The notes: generated by a model not told the origin, from the letters alone. A stretch of 64,000 bases of DNA from Myotis daubentonii (GCF_963259705.1 NC_081848.1:57470895-57534894); one strand, 5' to 3'. Numbered from the stretch's first letter, positions 21,040-32,968 are shown. A program made the numbers and translations.

Positions 21040-21450
21040 CCCCCCTTTTCCTTGAAAATCCTTCTATTGTGCCAATCAAGCAGATGGTTTGCAGGAAATA
21101 TAGCTTGGCCTCTCTGACCGAAACTAATTTTAACTAGCTTTGCAAGCCTGAAACGTTTGTTTTGCTCTTACAAAATAGCCCCCAAAACAGCTGGCAAGGG
21201 TGAATTAAACCCATTAAAGACACATTTATAAGAAATTATATTCACATAGATTGCCTGAACCCCCTTGTGCAGCCTACGAGGGGAGATGAGCGCATTTAAA
21301 TGAAAATGTCGCCGGCAGCTCCCCTCCTTAACGTAGCCTGAAAGTCTCAAAACATTTTACTAAATAGATTAACTTGACTATTGTCTTGCATCACATTTAT
21401 CAGCTTCATTAAGTGAATAGCTGAACAAATATATTACGCATGCATGAAAA
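21040..21450. promoter_or_regulatory. Candidate distal enhancer, 3.5-4 kb upstream of DBX1
   Basis: About 400 bp of non-repetitive, AT-rich sequence dense in motifs for neural patterning factors: TAAT/ATTA words ('gaaactaattttaactagct', 'gaattaaacccattaaagac', 'cttcattaagtgaatagctg'), SOX-like ATTGT words (ctattgtg near 21064, ctattgtc near 21378) and a TTTAAAT palindrome. The texture is that of a conserved enhancer; function and conservation are inferred. Confidence 0.45.
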
Positions 21451-21812
21451 GCTCTTTTTCCAGGAGCCTCATTGTATCCTCAGCCCTGACAGGTGGTTAA
21501 CTGTGTGTTGTGTTTTTTTGTGGGTGTTTTGTGTTTTCTTTTTTCTTTCTTTCTTTTTCTTTTTTTTAACCCGAAGAAAGAGGATCTCTGTAGAGCAGGG
21601 TGGACGCAGTGCTGCCTTGGTCGTAGTTTAGCTAGCTGCTTGGACCCTTCGGCCCAGGGCTCTTCACACTGTGAGTTGTGGGCAAAGGCAACCAAAACCC
21701 ATCAAAAGAATAAAAATTAAATTTTGGTGAGCTAATCCTTGAGTGCTTTTTCTCTCCATCACCCCCCTCCACACCCCTTTGTTTGGCAAATTTACTTCTT
21801 TTCAAATGCTGA

Positions 21813-21935
<123 letters not shown>

Positions 21936-21974
21936 TTTGCTCTTTCTTACTTCTCTGAGACTTCAGGGTTAGAT

Positions 21975-23149
21975 ATATTTTTAACTCAGATTTGGATCCA
22001 CCTCACTTTACTTTGGGAAAAGTCCTTGTCTTCCGGGCCTCAGTGTCCCTCTGTGTAAAAAGAGTGATTGTGTTAACGAGTGCTTAAGAGCCTTTCAGTT
22101 CTGACCTCCTAAGGTTTAAAAACTCTCAGGTCTCCGGCACCCCTCAGCTAGCCTCAGCTGCTCCCAGCCTCTGACCTGGGCTGGACCACCCAATGGACAG
22201 CATTTCTGGGAGTGAGGAGTGTGCCCTGAGTGGAGGGAAGGAGAGTGGAGTGAGCTGAAGGCTTCTAGGCAAATCCATTGGCTTAGGGAGGATGCAGCTT
22301 CTGGTCCTCCCGGCTGGAGATCCACTGGATTTGGAGATCAGATCCCTGAGGCCTGGTTCCTCACTTCCTGCCCCACAATGCCTCCCTGCTTAATGCCTCT
22401 CTGATCGAGGCTCCTTTACAGTCCTGGCCCTGCCACAAGGTGTGGCCCGACGGCAGGTGTACAACAGGAATGATGGCACCACTGGTTTGCTCCCAGAGTC
22501 CTGGCTGTCGCCATGCCATTCAGCTGCTTTCATTACCAATCAGGGCCCCACAATGAACCCCCTTCCTCACTACCCCCACTCCCCAGCTTTGTTTCCCTTC
22601 CCTCACCCCAAGCTGGAACTATCGATTACGTGTCCGAGGTTCTTGTTGGATAGAGAGGCTTGGATGAAGGTGAAGTTGGCTGATGGGTGCTGAGTGGGAA
22701 AGCGTATGGGATCTTTCTCTGGGCCTGAAACTGCTGGTTTTGTGGACGGTGGGAGGAAGAAGAGAGAGAATATGAAATTTACCCCGCCTTCTTTCTGGTC
22801 CCCAAGGACTCAGGGATGGGAGCAGATGCCTCTTAGTGAGGCTGGTTTTATGGTCAGGTGGAGGCGGCCCCTTGGGTGCGGGGAGATAGCGGTCTAGTGA
22901 GCTGGGTGGTAGTCCTGCAGAAATGAATGCGCCTGCCCTGCACCACCACACATACACCCGGGACAATGGTGGGCTTTACAAAGAATGGGCCTGTTTGTGC
23001 TGAGTGGTGCTGCAAGGCTTCTACCGATTTGTCAAGCTGTCTCCTGGCGCTTGTATTAATAATAAAACTTAATCTTGTCCAACAATTAAGGGCCCACAAG
23101 GGAAAAAGATGCTTGCCTATGGACTGAGGCTTTCTTCTCTAAACCAGAA

Positions 23150-23150
<1 letters not shown>
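21975..23150. other. Unique non-coding DNA
   Basis: No gene. A weak MIR-like piece may lie at about 22000-22110 ('gcctcagtgtccctctgtgt'). Otherwise no repeat is recognised. Confidence 0.35.

Positions 23151-23152
<2 letters not shown>

Positions 23153-23208
<56 letters not shown>
23153..23208. repeat. (CT)n microsatellite
   Basis: About 27 CT units without interruption. Confidence 0.97.
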
Positions 23209-23211
<3 letters not shown>

Positions 23212-25126
23212 TTAAAACAGGAAGGAAGAGTAGTCATTTGTAGATCTAGGGTCTGTTCTTTGGAGAAGGTTTGGTGGGGGAACTTCTCTCTATAACATTC
23301 CAAATTCTTTAGCTCATTTTGTCTCTGTCATGGATGGATTACAGGCAAGGCTGCTGGTTCTTTCATTAAAGTAGTGAAATCTGTTTTCTTCTAACAGGCA
23401 GGGAGCCTTGACTTGGTCAGAAGAGAGACCTATCAGGTAGAGGCTGTTTTGGACCCTGAGCCGTGAGCCAGTGTTTGAAAAGGAAGTATTCTGAAGTGTG
23501 TGGGCTTTTGAGTTGCTGGAGGTTTGCCGACCTGAGGCTGAGGTGGGCCTAGAAGTTATTGCAGGAAAAAGAGGAGGAAATGTCCCTAGAGATTTTCACC
23601 TGCTCTTCAGTTCTGCTTAGTCAGTGTAGGGAAAGGAGATGGCGACCTAAGAGAATGTGACATTTCTCTACCATTGGGAAGGGATGGGGCAAATAGCCTT
23701 ATCTTAGGGTGCTACATATACTGCACAAAGGCCTTAAGACCACTGCCAGCTCCCATCTGCAGAAGGAAAATCAAAACATCCCTTGCCTGCTCACCCTCAT
23801 CCACTATTAACCTTCCCCTCAAACTGCAGAGAGAAGAGGTGGCCATGAGACAGAAATGCCCTCCACTTCCTTCCTGACAACTTACTCTCCATTCTGTTCC
23901 CATCCCCATTGAGTTAAGTCTAAGTCCTCTCCTGCTTCCTTGGGGACAATATTAGTTATTTATTCTGTGTGCCCTTTCAAGTCTACTTCCTACTCCTCTT
24001 CCCTTGCTTTTGCCTTACGAGGCTGGCCTCTAGGGAATGCATTGACCCCAGGATGCCTGGCTGTCTGGTTTCTTCTTGTTGGTTTCAGTCAGTGGGAGGC
24101 AGTGGCACCAACTTAAGGGCAGGAGAGGAGAAAGGTTGAGGTATGTATTCTTTCCACCCTCTTGTTGTTTTGTTGCATTTCTGTGATGAGCTGCAGCCTC
24201 AGCTCCCAAGTTCACTGGGCTCTGGCAATGTCTTGCCACCCTTCTGCCCTTTCAGGCCTAGGGATATAAGCGGACACATGGCCTTCCACTGTTGCTAGTG
24301 TTTGGGTGCATTTATTTATATCCCTTGTTTATTTCCTTAATCCTGCCCACACTTCTCCAAGTGGTCTCTCCATTGGAAATATTCGCTGCTGAACTCCTGA
24401 TTGATACAGGGGCCTTGTTTTCCATTATTCTGTCTTTAGTTTTGATATGCCCTTTACCAAGTTTCTTTAAAAGTATGCTCATTTTCCAAGGACCCCCTCT
24501 TGACTTTATGTCCATCTCTAACTACATCTTCTTAACAGATTTCCTCTGGCTTTTGTGAGACTTGAGTCAGACTATAGATGGAAGCCTGTGGTGCACCCTA
24601 CTTCACTTCCCACCTTGACTCTATCCCACATCATAAAGGGCTATGCATCCAAGATGTGGACACCTGGTCTACATGTTCAAGATCCGTTCACCCCCCAGTC
24701 CCCTCCAAATAGCCATGCCTGTCCATGCCTCAGGTTTAGAGATGGGCACACTAGTGACATGGTCCACCCTCAGAAAGAGAGACCTAGGAAGAGGCTTACA
24801 CAGTCTTTGAAAACAGGCTTGGTTCCATTTGAACAAAGAATTCCAGGATCTTAAAGGGAGTGTATGGTCTCTAGGTGAGCCTGTCCCCGTGGGCCCTTGG
24901 ACATGGGAGGAGCTAGAGAGGAGCCAGCCTCTCTACAGTTCAGGGCCCAGGTTAGTTCCCTATTTGTCCAGGTCTAAGCATGGTACTTCTTCCACAACCA
25001 AACTTTTTGGAAGCAATTCCTACCTTTGCTTCCTTCAATTCTCACCATGACTTTTCTAAACCTGCTGCCATCACACTCCACTGAAATGGCTTTTGTCAAC
25101 ATCACTGATGCTGTCCATGTTGGCAT
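23209..25126. other. Unassigned non-coding stretch
   Basis: About 1.9 kb with no gene, no splice-supported frame and no repeat that I can name. This is the right part of the transposon-poor domain around DBX1. Confidence 0.4.
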
Positions 25127-25144
25127 AGTCAATGAACTTCTCTT

Positions 25145-25392
25145 TTTTTAAAAAACACACACATATTTGTTCTTGATTTCAGAGAGGGAGGGCGAGAGAG
25201 AGAGAGAGAGAGATAAAAATGTCACTGATGAAAGAGAATCATTGATTGGCTACCTCCTGCACACCCCACCGGTCCCCCACCATCACCACTGGGGATTGAG
25301 CCTACAACCCAGGTATGTGCCCTGACCAGGAATCTAACTGTGACCTCCTGGTTCACAGGTTGACACTCAATCACTGAGCCACACCAGTCGGA
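25145..25392 (-). mobile_element. VES-type SINE
   Basis: A minus-strand bat SINE with a GA-rich inner repeat and tRNA-like head at the right. An 18-bp duplication with one mismatch flanks it (agtcaatgaacttctctt at 25127-25144, agtcaatgaatttctctt at 25393-25410). Confidence 0.92.
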
Positions 25393-25831
25393 AGTCAATG
25401 AATTTCTCTTATCTTACTTGGCCTGCCTGCAGCATTTGTTACTGTGGACTTCTCCCTCCTTCCTGGCTTCATGGTTTTCTTTTTCCTTCTCAGACTGCTC
25501 TTTTCTATTCTCTTCACGAGTTCTCTTTTCTCTCTTTATCACTTAGACAATAATGCTATTCTGGGTTCTGACTTTGGCTCTTCTCCCAGACAGTTATAAA
25601 AATTCTACCTATTACGTATTCTATCCCTGTTGAGCTACTTGCATGTCCCCAGGTATTCCCTCCCAAATCCCAGTGTCTTTGTGCATGTCAAATCCTTAAG
25701 TCCTCTCCTTACCTGGCTAACATCTATTAGTTGGAAAAGATTTGGCTTCAGCCTCACCTCCTCTGTGATCCTTCTCTGACATGTGCTCTGAGGTCTGTCT
25801 CTTAGATATTTTCCTGAAGTACCCTATATTT

Positions 25832-26018
25832 AGAGTTGCCAGACAAAATACTGGATGCATGATTACATTTGAATTTTAAACCAACAAATATTGTTCATAG
25901 TATAACCGTGTCCCAATTCTTGCATGGGCTATACTTACACTAAAAAAGTATTCATTGCTTATTGAAAATTTAAATTTAACTGGATAGTCTGTATTTTTAT
26001 TTGCTAACTCTGGCAACT
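25832..26018. repeat. Fold-back palindromic element
   Basis: The two halves are imperfect reverse complements over about 85 bp each. It begins agttgccaga and ends ctggcaact; inside, 'atttgaattttaaacc' faces 'gaaaatttaaatttaac', and 'atagtataaccgtgtccc' faces 'gggctatacttacact'. There is no coding capacity. It is probably an ancient palindromic DNA-transposon relic. Confidence 0.7.
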
Positions 26019-26029
26019 GTACCTATTGA

Positions 26030-26140
26030 AATAGTTGACATGTTTGTTTTTCCTGTAGACCATGAACTCCTTGAGGGGGACCACTGTATCCGTGGACTCT
26101 GTGTCCTGATGCCTGGCACAAGGCATGCATTCTGGGACTG
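26030..26140 (+). repeat. L2 3'-end fragment
   Basis: 'accatgaactccttgagggg', followed by 'gatgcctggcacaaggcatg', follows the L2 LINE 3' end consensus. Old and eroded. Confidence 0.6.
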
Positions 26141-26699
26141 TGTGGAGTGTAAACCCTTCAGGTGCTGGGAGCACTCTCCTGCCTCATCTAAAAGGACCCT
26201 TCCTGCTCCAAAATTCAGTGTATTTACTCCCAGGTCTCCCTTCTAATCTCTTCTTAAAAAGCAAAACCCTCCACAGTCACACTAAAGTTTTATCAGTATT
26301 AGCTCTTCATTTTATGCTGTTTGATTCTCTAGAATGTAACCAGATGGGAAAGCTCCCAGATTTTGTCAGAAGACTGTCTAATCTTCATTTATATTCCCTG
26401 AGCCAGTCCTCTTTGCTGATTTGAATGATTAGGTGGTGATTTCTGTTGTTATTGTTGGCCATTAATGGATATTACTAGCAAATATGCTAGTAGACTAAAT
26501 ATGTTTAATAGAGAGTCAAATTCTATAGCTTGGGAACCAAGCTCAGCTTACCGTGTATGTATTAACACCTGGCCTCACAGCATTAAATAAAACGAACGTT
26601 TAGTTTTTACAATGTACTTGATTAATGCACTGGCAATCCCTACCCAACCCTCACTTAGGTTCTTAGACAGGGACTATGTGTATAAATGTATATATGTGG

Positions 26700-26880
26700 G
26701 ACTATATTGTCTGGCAAGTTCAAATTCATTAGAAAATTTAAATTAAAAAATAAAATTTAAAATCTATTTCTCAGTCACATTAGCCATATTCAAGTGCTCA
26801 AAAGCCATGTGAAACTAGTGGCTACTCTATTGGACAGCACAGACATAGAACACTTCCATCATCCCAGAAGTTCTTTTGCC
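26700..26880 (+). repeat. hAT-Charlie-type relic (MER3-like)
   Basis: It contains 'ctcagtcacattagccatat', 'tcaagtgctcaaaagccatg', 'ctattggacagcacagacat' and 'cttccatcatcccagaagtt' in the order of an old mammalian hAT-derived repeat. The family name is tentative. Confidence 0.55.
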
Positions 26881-27341
26881 GAAAAGCTGAGGCTGTTGGC
26901 CTGGGGAAATGGAAACCTAGAGGGATGTGATGTGACTGCCATATTCAAATACTGGAAGGGCTGCCAAAAGAAAGAAAATAAATAGCAAGTTTCATGTTAC
27001 CAGAAGAATCAAAGAGAGTCTGGGGCTATACTTTACAGCAGCTAGAGAGATTTAGAAACATAGATCAGATCTTATCACCCCACTCTCTCCTTCAATCAAC
27101 AAATACTGAGGTTCTGCCATGTGCTAGCAGGCAATGTTCCAGGTCTGGGAACACTTGGAATTAACAAGATTGACAGTTTGTGCCATCCTGGATCTTCCCA
27201 TTGCATTTAAGATAAAAAAGGAACACGCCCCTGCCAGCCCCCCACCTTTCTACAACGTTACTGTCTCCCTGATCTCTTCTCTCCTCCTCTAAGATGGCAG
27301 GCTCTTTCTTACCTCTGCATATACTTTTCTCTCTGCTTGCT

Positions 27342-27343
<2 letters not shown>

Positions 27344-27374
<31 letters not shown>
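27344..27374. repeat. (GT)n microsatellite
   Basis: About 15 GT units next to a SINE tail. Confidence 0.95.
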
Positions 27375-27377
<3 letters not shown>

Positions 27378-27404
27378 CTAGAACAGTGGATTTATTTGCT
27401 TGTT

Positions 27405-27602
27405 TGTTATTGATTTTTAGAGAGAGGGGATGGGACGAGAGAGATACATCAATGTGAGCAAAACATTGATCAGCTGCCTCCTGCACGACTCCTACTGGGG
27501 ATTGAGCCTGCCAAGTGGGCATGTGCCCTGACTGGGAATCCAACCAACTACCTTTCAGTGCACAGGACAATGCCCAACTAACTGAGCAATACCAGCCAGG
27601 GC
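27405..27602 (-). mobile_element. VES-type SINE (diverged)
   Basis: Minus-strand bat SINE: 'attgatttttagagagag' at the tail side, 'cagctgcctcctgcacgact' in the body, and complement of the tRNA-like head at the right end ('ccagccagggc'). No clear target duplication, in keeping with greater age. Confidence 0.82.
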
Positions 27603-27676
27603 CAGTGACTAGATATATTTAGATACAGAGGATATGTAGTGCCCTTTCCCTTTAAGAAGCTAAAATCTTAGTCCTA

Positions 27677-27853
27677 TACAGGCACACCTCACTTTATTGC
27701 TCTTTGCTTTATTGTGCTCCATAGGTGTTGCACTTTTTACGAATTGAACACAAAACCCTCCACAGGCAAAAAGATGACCACTTGCTTTATTGTCATACTT
27801 GCTTTATTGTGGTGGTGTGGAACCAACCCCGTAATATCTCTGAGGTAAGCCTA
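27677..27853 (+). mobile_element. Tigger-derived DNA transposon relic
   Basis: The ends match each other as inverted repeats (caggcacacctcactttatt ... 'atctctgaggtaagcct'), and 'tgctttattgtggtggtgtg' lies near the right end, as in Tigger1-type mariner elements. Internally deleted, with no transposase frame. Confidence 0.75.
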
Positions 27854-27894
27854 CACCTGATTTCCTCTTAGATGTCAGCATGTAAACCGATAAC

Positions 27895-28050
27895 AGCAAT
27901 GATAGTGATAGCTTTATGGAGTACTTACTATATGCCTGGTACTGAGTTAAATATTTTCCATGTATTATTTAAAATAATCCTCAAAACAGCCCCTTTGGGT
28001 AGATACTATTACTATTTCCACTTATCTATAGAAGACAGAGAAACTTAGAG
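27895..28050 (+). repeat. MIR fragment
   Basis: 'ttactatatgcctggtactg', then 'taaaataatcctcaaaacag' and 'acttagagaaatttaataat' follow the MIR order. Confidence 0.6.
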
Positions 28051-28059
28051 AAATTTAAT

Positions 28060-28849
28060 AATGTAACTATGTTGGCTTCGCATTGTGTCAGCCTGCCTAC
28101 GCTGAAGTCCGTTTTTCAGAATTTTCTTCCCAACATGATCCCAGGTAAGGTGGGTACAAAATAGACCTGAGGGCTTTGGAGCGTGGGAGGGAAGCAGCGG
28201 TCACTTTGTGGCTGATGAGCGGGCTCACCTGCCTGGTGTGAGGCAGCCGCTGGGCAGCAGGTGTCCACCGTCCCAGCTCCTCTGACTCCTGGGCCAGGTT
28301 TGTGTGCTCACCTCCCTGACGCAGGAGGACATCTGCAACGACAGGTAAGAGGCTGTGTGGACTGTCATGGATTTCAGTCTGTTCTTGTGAGCTTCCAGAC
28401 TGTGTTTGTGGGTTCCAGCCTCTCTTCATACAAACAGCAGGTTATCGAAAAACATTTCATTATAGCATTGATGGGATGCCCTAGGAATTTCACTATTATT
28501 TATATCAATTAGCCTATGGTTACATAGGTTTCATTATATGTCATTTCTCTTAAAGTTGCAGAACTTATTGATGATGTTAAGTGAGGACTTACTGTGTAGA
28601 GTATGCATATAATGTATACATATGACATATGTATACACATATATAATGTCACCTATCTGTTCTGCTGATTGAATCCTGACACAGATAAATGCCAGAGCTG
28701 AGGCCTGGAACTCAGTCTGACCCTAGAACCTATGGCCATAACCACTATTCTGTACTGACTCAGAACCATCCTCTGAAGAAAGTCGGGATTTTGAAGGTTG
28801 ACAAGACTAGTCTGTGTTTTAAATTCCAGGTCTGGAGCCCTCTTCTGCT
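28060..28849. other. Unassigned non-coding stretch
   Basis: No gene or repeat family recognised with confidence; a small TA/CA-rich patch lies at about 28605-28650. Confidence 0.35.
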
Positions 28850-29029
28850 GTGAAGCACTGCAGGGATCAAGAGATCATTCTACATGAAGGCCAAACTGAC
28901 ATCCAGAGGGCGTTTAGCAACTGATAAAGTTTTCCTTAGTTTATAAAAATCAAACATTCTATTTCCACCCTACAGATAATGCTAAATGTCCCCATGGGGG
29001 CCCAAATTGCCCCTGGTTGAGAACCACTG
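28850..29029 (+). repeat. MER5/MER20-type hAT relic (3' part)
   Basis: It ends in 'ctggttgagaaccactg' after 'aaatgtccccatgggggccc', and 'gggcgtttagcaactgataa' lies further left, the layout of small ancient hAT-Charlie repeats. The left end is not resolved. Confidence 0.6.
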
Positions 29030-29037
29030 GATTAGAG

Positions 29038-29278
29038 CAGCAATTTTCAACCAGTGTGTTGCAAGAATTTTTAAAGCATGCAATACCTGACTATTTAGTC
29101 AGGGGCACTGACCTCTTTTCCCTTAGATTGTCAAAGGAAAAAATGATAACAGCCAACACAACAATAGCCATCCAGTGTGAATGAATCAAAATTATACCTA
29201 TTTTTTGTGTGTGTGTGCACAGAATTTTAGAAATTAGTTTATGTGCACCGTGAGATGAAAAAGGTTGAAAAATCTCTG
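29038..29278. mobile_element. 241-bp hAT-type MITE
   Basis: Termini cagcaattttcaacc and ggttgaaaaatctctg are imperfect inverted repeats, flanked by 8-bp duplications gattagag (29030-29037) and ggttagag (29279-29286), one mismatch. No coding capacity. It sits eight bases from the end of an older hAT relic. Confidence 0.75.
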
Positions 29279-29760
29279 GGTTAGAGTAAAGAAGACCCCA
29301 TGTTTGGAGTAATTCTGGTTCTGGGCAGGCAGGTGATCTGTGAAGGGACTAAAGGACAAGGAAACAAAGGGTCACAACGGGAACTTAGGGGGCAAGGGTC
29401 AATCAGGGTAGCCTGGGAACCTTTGTCACCCGGAAAAAGGCAGCAACAATGAGAGTGACTAGAGGCTGCGCCCCCTAGGCTCATGAATTTAGTTTTCTTA
29501 GGTGTTCCCTGTTGAGGGACAGGACTCCGAGTAGAGCTGAGCTTGCAGAAGATTCCTGTAGGTAAAGGAAGGGCGTGGAGTGAGGATTTTAACCACACTG
29601 GTCATCCCGAATGCCACTGAGAGCTGCCACTGCAGACACCTAGCAATCCGTGGATACTGAATGAATGTTTGTTGAATGAACAGTAAACAACCAGGCCAAG
29701 GGGAAGGAATAAAGCCGTTGCCCTTATTTTTGAGTGAAAATATGGTATGAAAACATTCCT

Positions 29761-29900
29761 AAAGCCCTGGTGGGTAGCTCAGTAGGTTAGAGAGTCCCCC
29801 CAATATGCCAAGGTTGTGGGTTCAAGCTCTGGTCATGGCCAATGAATGCATAAACAAATCGATGTTTCTCTCTCTCAAAATCAATCAATAATTTTTAAAA
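29761..29900 (+). mobile_element. Older, divergent VES-type SINE
   Basis: Plus-strand tRNA-like head 'gccctggtgggtagctcagt', B-box-like 'gggttcaagctctggtcatg' and an A-rich tail. Flanks aaacattcct (29751-29760) and aaatattcct (29901-29910) look like a target duplication. It lacks the long CT-rich body of the other copies. Confidence 0.75.
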
Positions 29901-29958
29901 AAATATTCCTGAATAGCCACTAAACCTGCACTTGGAAGGCATTAAGCAGCCAATTTTA

Positions 29959-30407
29959 TTTTAATTTTATTTTTTGTATATATTTTTGATTTCAGAGAGG
30001 AAGGGAGAGGGAGAGAGAGATAGAAACATCAATGATGGCCCTAGCCGGCTTGGCTCAGTGGATAGAGCGTCAGCCTGTGGACTGAAGGGTCCCAGGTTCG
30101 ATTCCGGCCAAGGGCACATGCTTGGGTTGCGGGCTCCATCCCTAGTAGGGGGCGTGCAGGAGGCAGCCCATCAATGAGTCCCTCTCATCATTGACGTTTC
30201 TCTCTCTCCCCCTCTCCCTTCCTCTCTGAAATCAATAAAGAAATATATATTTTTTAAAAAGAAACATCAATGATGAGAGACTATCTTGCATGCCCCCTAC
30301 TGGGGACAGAGCCCACAACCCAGGAATGTGCCCTTGACTAGAATCGAACCTGGGACCCTTCAGTCCGCAGGCTGGCACTCTATCCACTGAGCCAAACCAG
30401 GTAGGGC
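29959..30407 (-). mobile_element. VES-type SINE split by another SINE
   Basis: A minus-strand SINE whose two parts (about 29959-30037 and 30261-30407) surround a plus-strand SINE. A perfect 16-bp target duplication (taagcagccaatttta) flanks the whole at 29943-29958 and 30408-30423. Confidence 0.93.
30038..30260 (+). mobile_element. VES-type SINE, nested and younger
   Basis: A full-length copy beginning 'gccctagccggcttggctca' and ending in 'aaatcaataaag' plus an A-rich tail. Its 15-bp target duplication (gaaacatcaatgatg at 30023-30037 and 30261-30275) is made of host-SINE sequence, so the order of insertion is certain. Confidence 0.95.
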
Positions 30408-30423
30408 TAAGCAGCCAATTTTA

Positions 30424-32960
30424 GACATTTGGGCAAAGGCACCAACGTTAGGGTGAAAGGAAGAGGGTGTCACTTTTAATGAAAATTAATTCACAAATTC
30501 TAATATGTTCGCTCAATGCCTCTTCTACACAAAAAGAATATGAATGGTATTTGGTAAAACCATAACTTTCTCCATAGGTAGCTGAGTGTGTGTTTCAACC
30601 TTACTACTTATTTTGCTTTCTCTTATTTCTCCAGCGTGAATAGTTTCTTCATATGCATAGTTAGGATATGTTTCAAAGGGCTTCTCAAATTCAGAGGGAC
30701 AGCGGTTACAGAGGTACCTCTGCCTTCCTCGATTCAGAAAGACATGCATTGCCTCTAAGGTCACTGTCCTCTATTGTATATACATAGTGCTCAAAGGAGG
30801 CACAGAAATATTTAAACTAACTAACTACAAGGCTAACAAACGTACCAACAGCCTCAGTTTATGATCACATGTAACTTCTGCCCCTCTCTCAAAAAACCAA
30901 GTACTACAATGCATTGAGGTTGCTTTGGACAAATAAAGCCTGCTTTGTTTTCTTTCTCCCTCATTTCCATTTTCAACAGCGAGTTGCTCACAAATCCATA
31001 GTTTTTTCTGCCATCAGTCAAGATATTTTGCTATCAATTATGTGCAATAAATGGCATAAAGCATGAAGGGAGTGGGGTCTGTTGTGGTCCCTGCTATTCA
31101 CATATTGCCTGTTAATCTAATTACCAAGGTAGGGCTTCCAGAAACCGAGCTGCCCACATAGAAAAGCTTTCCCCCCACCTGGTGGATTGTTTAGCCAAGC
31201 TTTATAAATGGGCAGAGTTTGGGGGTAGGGGAAGAGATGGGGGAGAAATAAACTTTTTTAAAAGTTTCTATGCAGAGCAATGGAAAGAATTTAGTGGTTG
31301 TCAACATGAGTTTAGTACAAAGGTATGGTTTAAAATGTAGGTTCATTTAGACTGAGCCTCAGGTCGCGCAAGCCCAGGGAACCTGTGCTGCTATTTGTTT
31401 TGTGTGTGTTTTAAAAAGAGTTCATGAGCTGTAAGGGAGGGAGCCCAGCGGAGGGGATGGGGGAGCGTCCCTAGGGGATGACGTCTATTAAAGGGTGGAT
31501 ACTTCAGGGGTGTTATTTCCAGGGGCTCTTAGTAACTGACTGTGTGAAAGGGCAGCTTTGAATGAACAGCCACAGCCAGGCCTGATTTTGAACTGTGTTT
31601 CAGTCCTTGATTCCTACAAACAGAATAAAATACCTTGTCGAATAGGGCCCATTGAGTGAGGATGATGGGTTAAGAGTGGGGGTCCGAGGTGGCAGCGTGG
31701 GTGCTTGTTTATCGAGCAGGAGTTGTCTGTTGTCCCTGGAGCCGGTGAAAGGAAAGACGCCAGAATCTGATGGCTGGGGTAGCATTGATGTGAGGTAACG
31801 GGGTAATCGGATTGAAAGGGAGCCTTAGTATTTATGTCAGTTCACATTTCGTCAAAGGAATAATATGAGGTGCTACCTAGCTGAGGCTTTGGCCTGGGGG
31901 TTCAGTCAGCAAGCGTCCAGGCCTCGTTGGGTTCAGTATAAATTAATTCTCACAGGAGCATTGCCTGATTAATCTATTTGCATAATAGTAGAAAAACTGC
32001 AGAGTGGTTGCTTTTTTTCTTCTTCTTCTTCTGCAGGGATTTGGACAAGAAAAGATTTAAATTCATTTGAAAGACGGAGTGTGTGAGAAGTCAGAGCAGC
32101 AAAGGCCCCCTCGGGGACTCCCAGGGCTGCTCTCTGGAGTGAGAAGGGTTGGAGCTGAGCGAAGGCCCGTTTAACTCTTCCCAGGAAAGACCACCTTCTT
32201 CGGGGGCCCTTTCCTGGTGTTTGCTTTCGGGAGCTTAGCTCTCGGCCCAGATGGCTGTAGCGGGTTCAGAGGAGGCGCAGGCAGTCTGCCTCGAGGGAAA
32301 TCACCCCCTCCGTTCAGGCTCTGGTCAAAGGACATCATCGTTTCAGGAAGTAGATAGGCTCAGTTCTGATTTACTCGGGTTCACTGGTGTTTCTCAAAAG
32401 AATTTCAGGTCTATTTGCCGTTCCATAGAGAAACAAAGTAACTTGGTTTTTAAACGTCATGCCGTCTGTGACCTATTTTGACTCAGAGTACTTATTTATT
32501 TAAAAAGCACCTGCCGAGCACAGTGCAGTATGTGATGGTGGGGGGGATCAGGGTTATTTTAAGAAAGCACATGATAAAAACAGTAATAGGATGGAAGAAA
32601 GGGGCTCAGGGGCCATGGGTTTCAGATATTCAATCTCAAAGCTATTTTTCCTACGGAAATTTCACTAAGAGAAAGGAAATTTTAAATATTGCAGTAAACA
32701 TTACTTAGCAAATCCAGCTTTGATTATATCCAGCTTTTGATCAAGAATAAAGCACTTTCTTTCATAGAGTCAGAGATACTATTTTTGGTATTTCTTACTT
32801 ATTCTTATCACCTTTATTCCCTCGTCATCCATTGTTGTGGATGTTGTGTGTAAAGAAAGCACCAGTACCATTCAAATGAAGCTGCCATGTTGGCTCAAAA
32901 TGCTTCTATTTCTACAAGTTACAGGTGGGGATACATTAAAAACAATAGCAGAACAAATCC
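30424..32960. promoter_or_regulatory. Repeat-poor island, candidate regulatory DNA
   Basis: About 2.5 kb with no recognised transposable element and no gene. Two parts look like conserved non-coding DNA: about 31000-31230 ('gcctgttaatctaattacca') and about 31840-32080 ('gcctgattaatctatttgca', 'taatagtagaaaaactgcag'), with paired TAAT-type and POU-like words. It lies about 14 kb upstream of the DBX1 promoter. Function is inference. Confidence 0.35.
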
Positions 32961-32968
32961 TATGTTCT

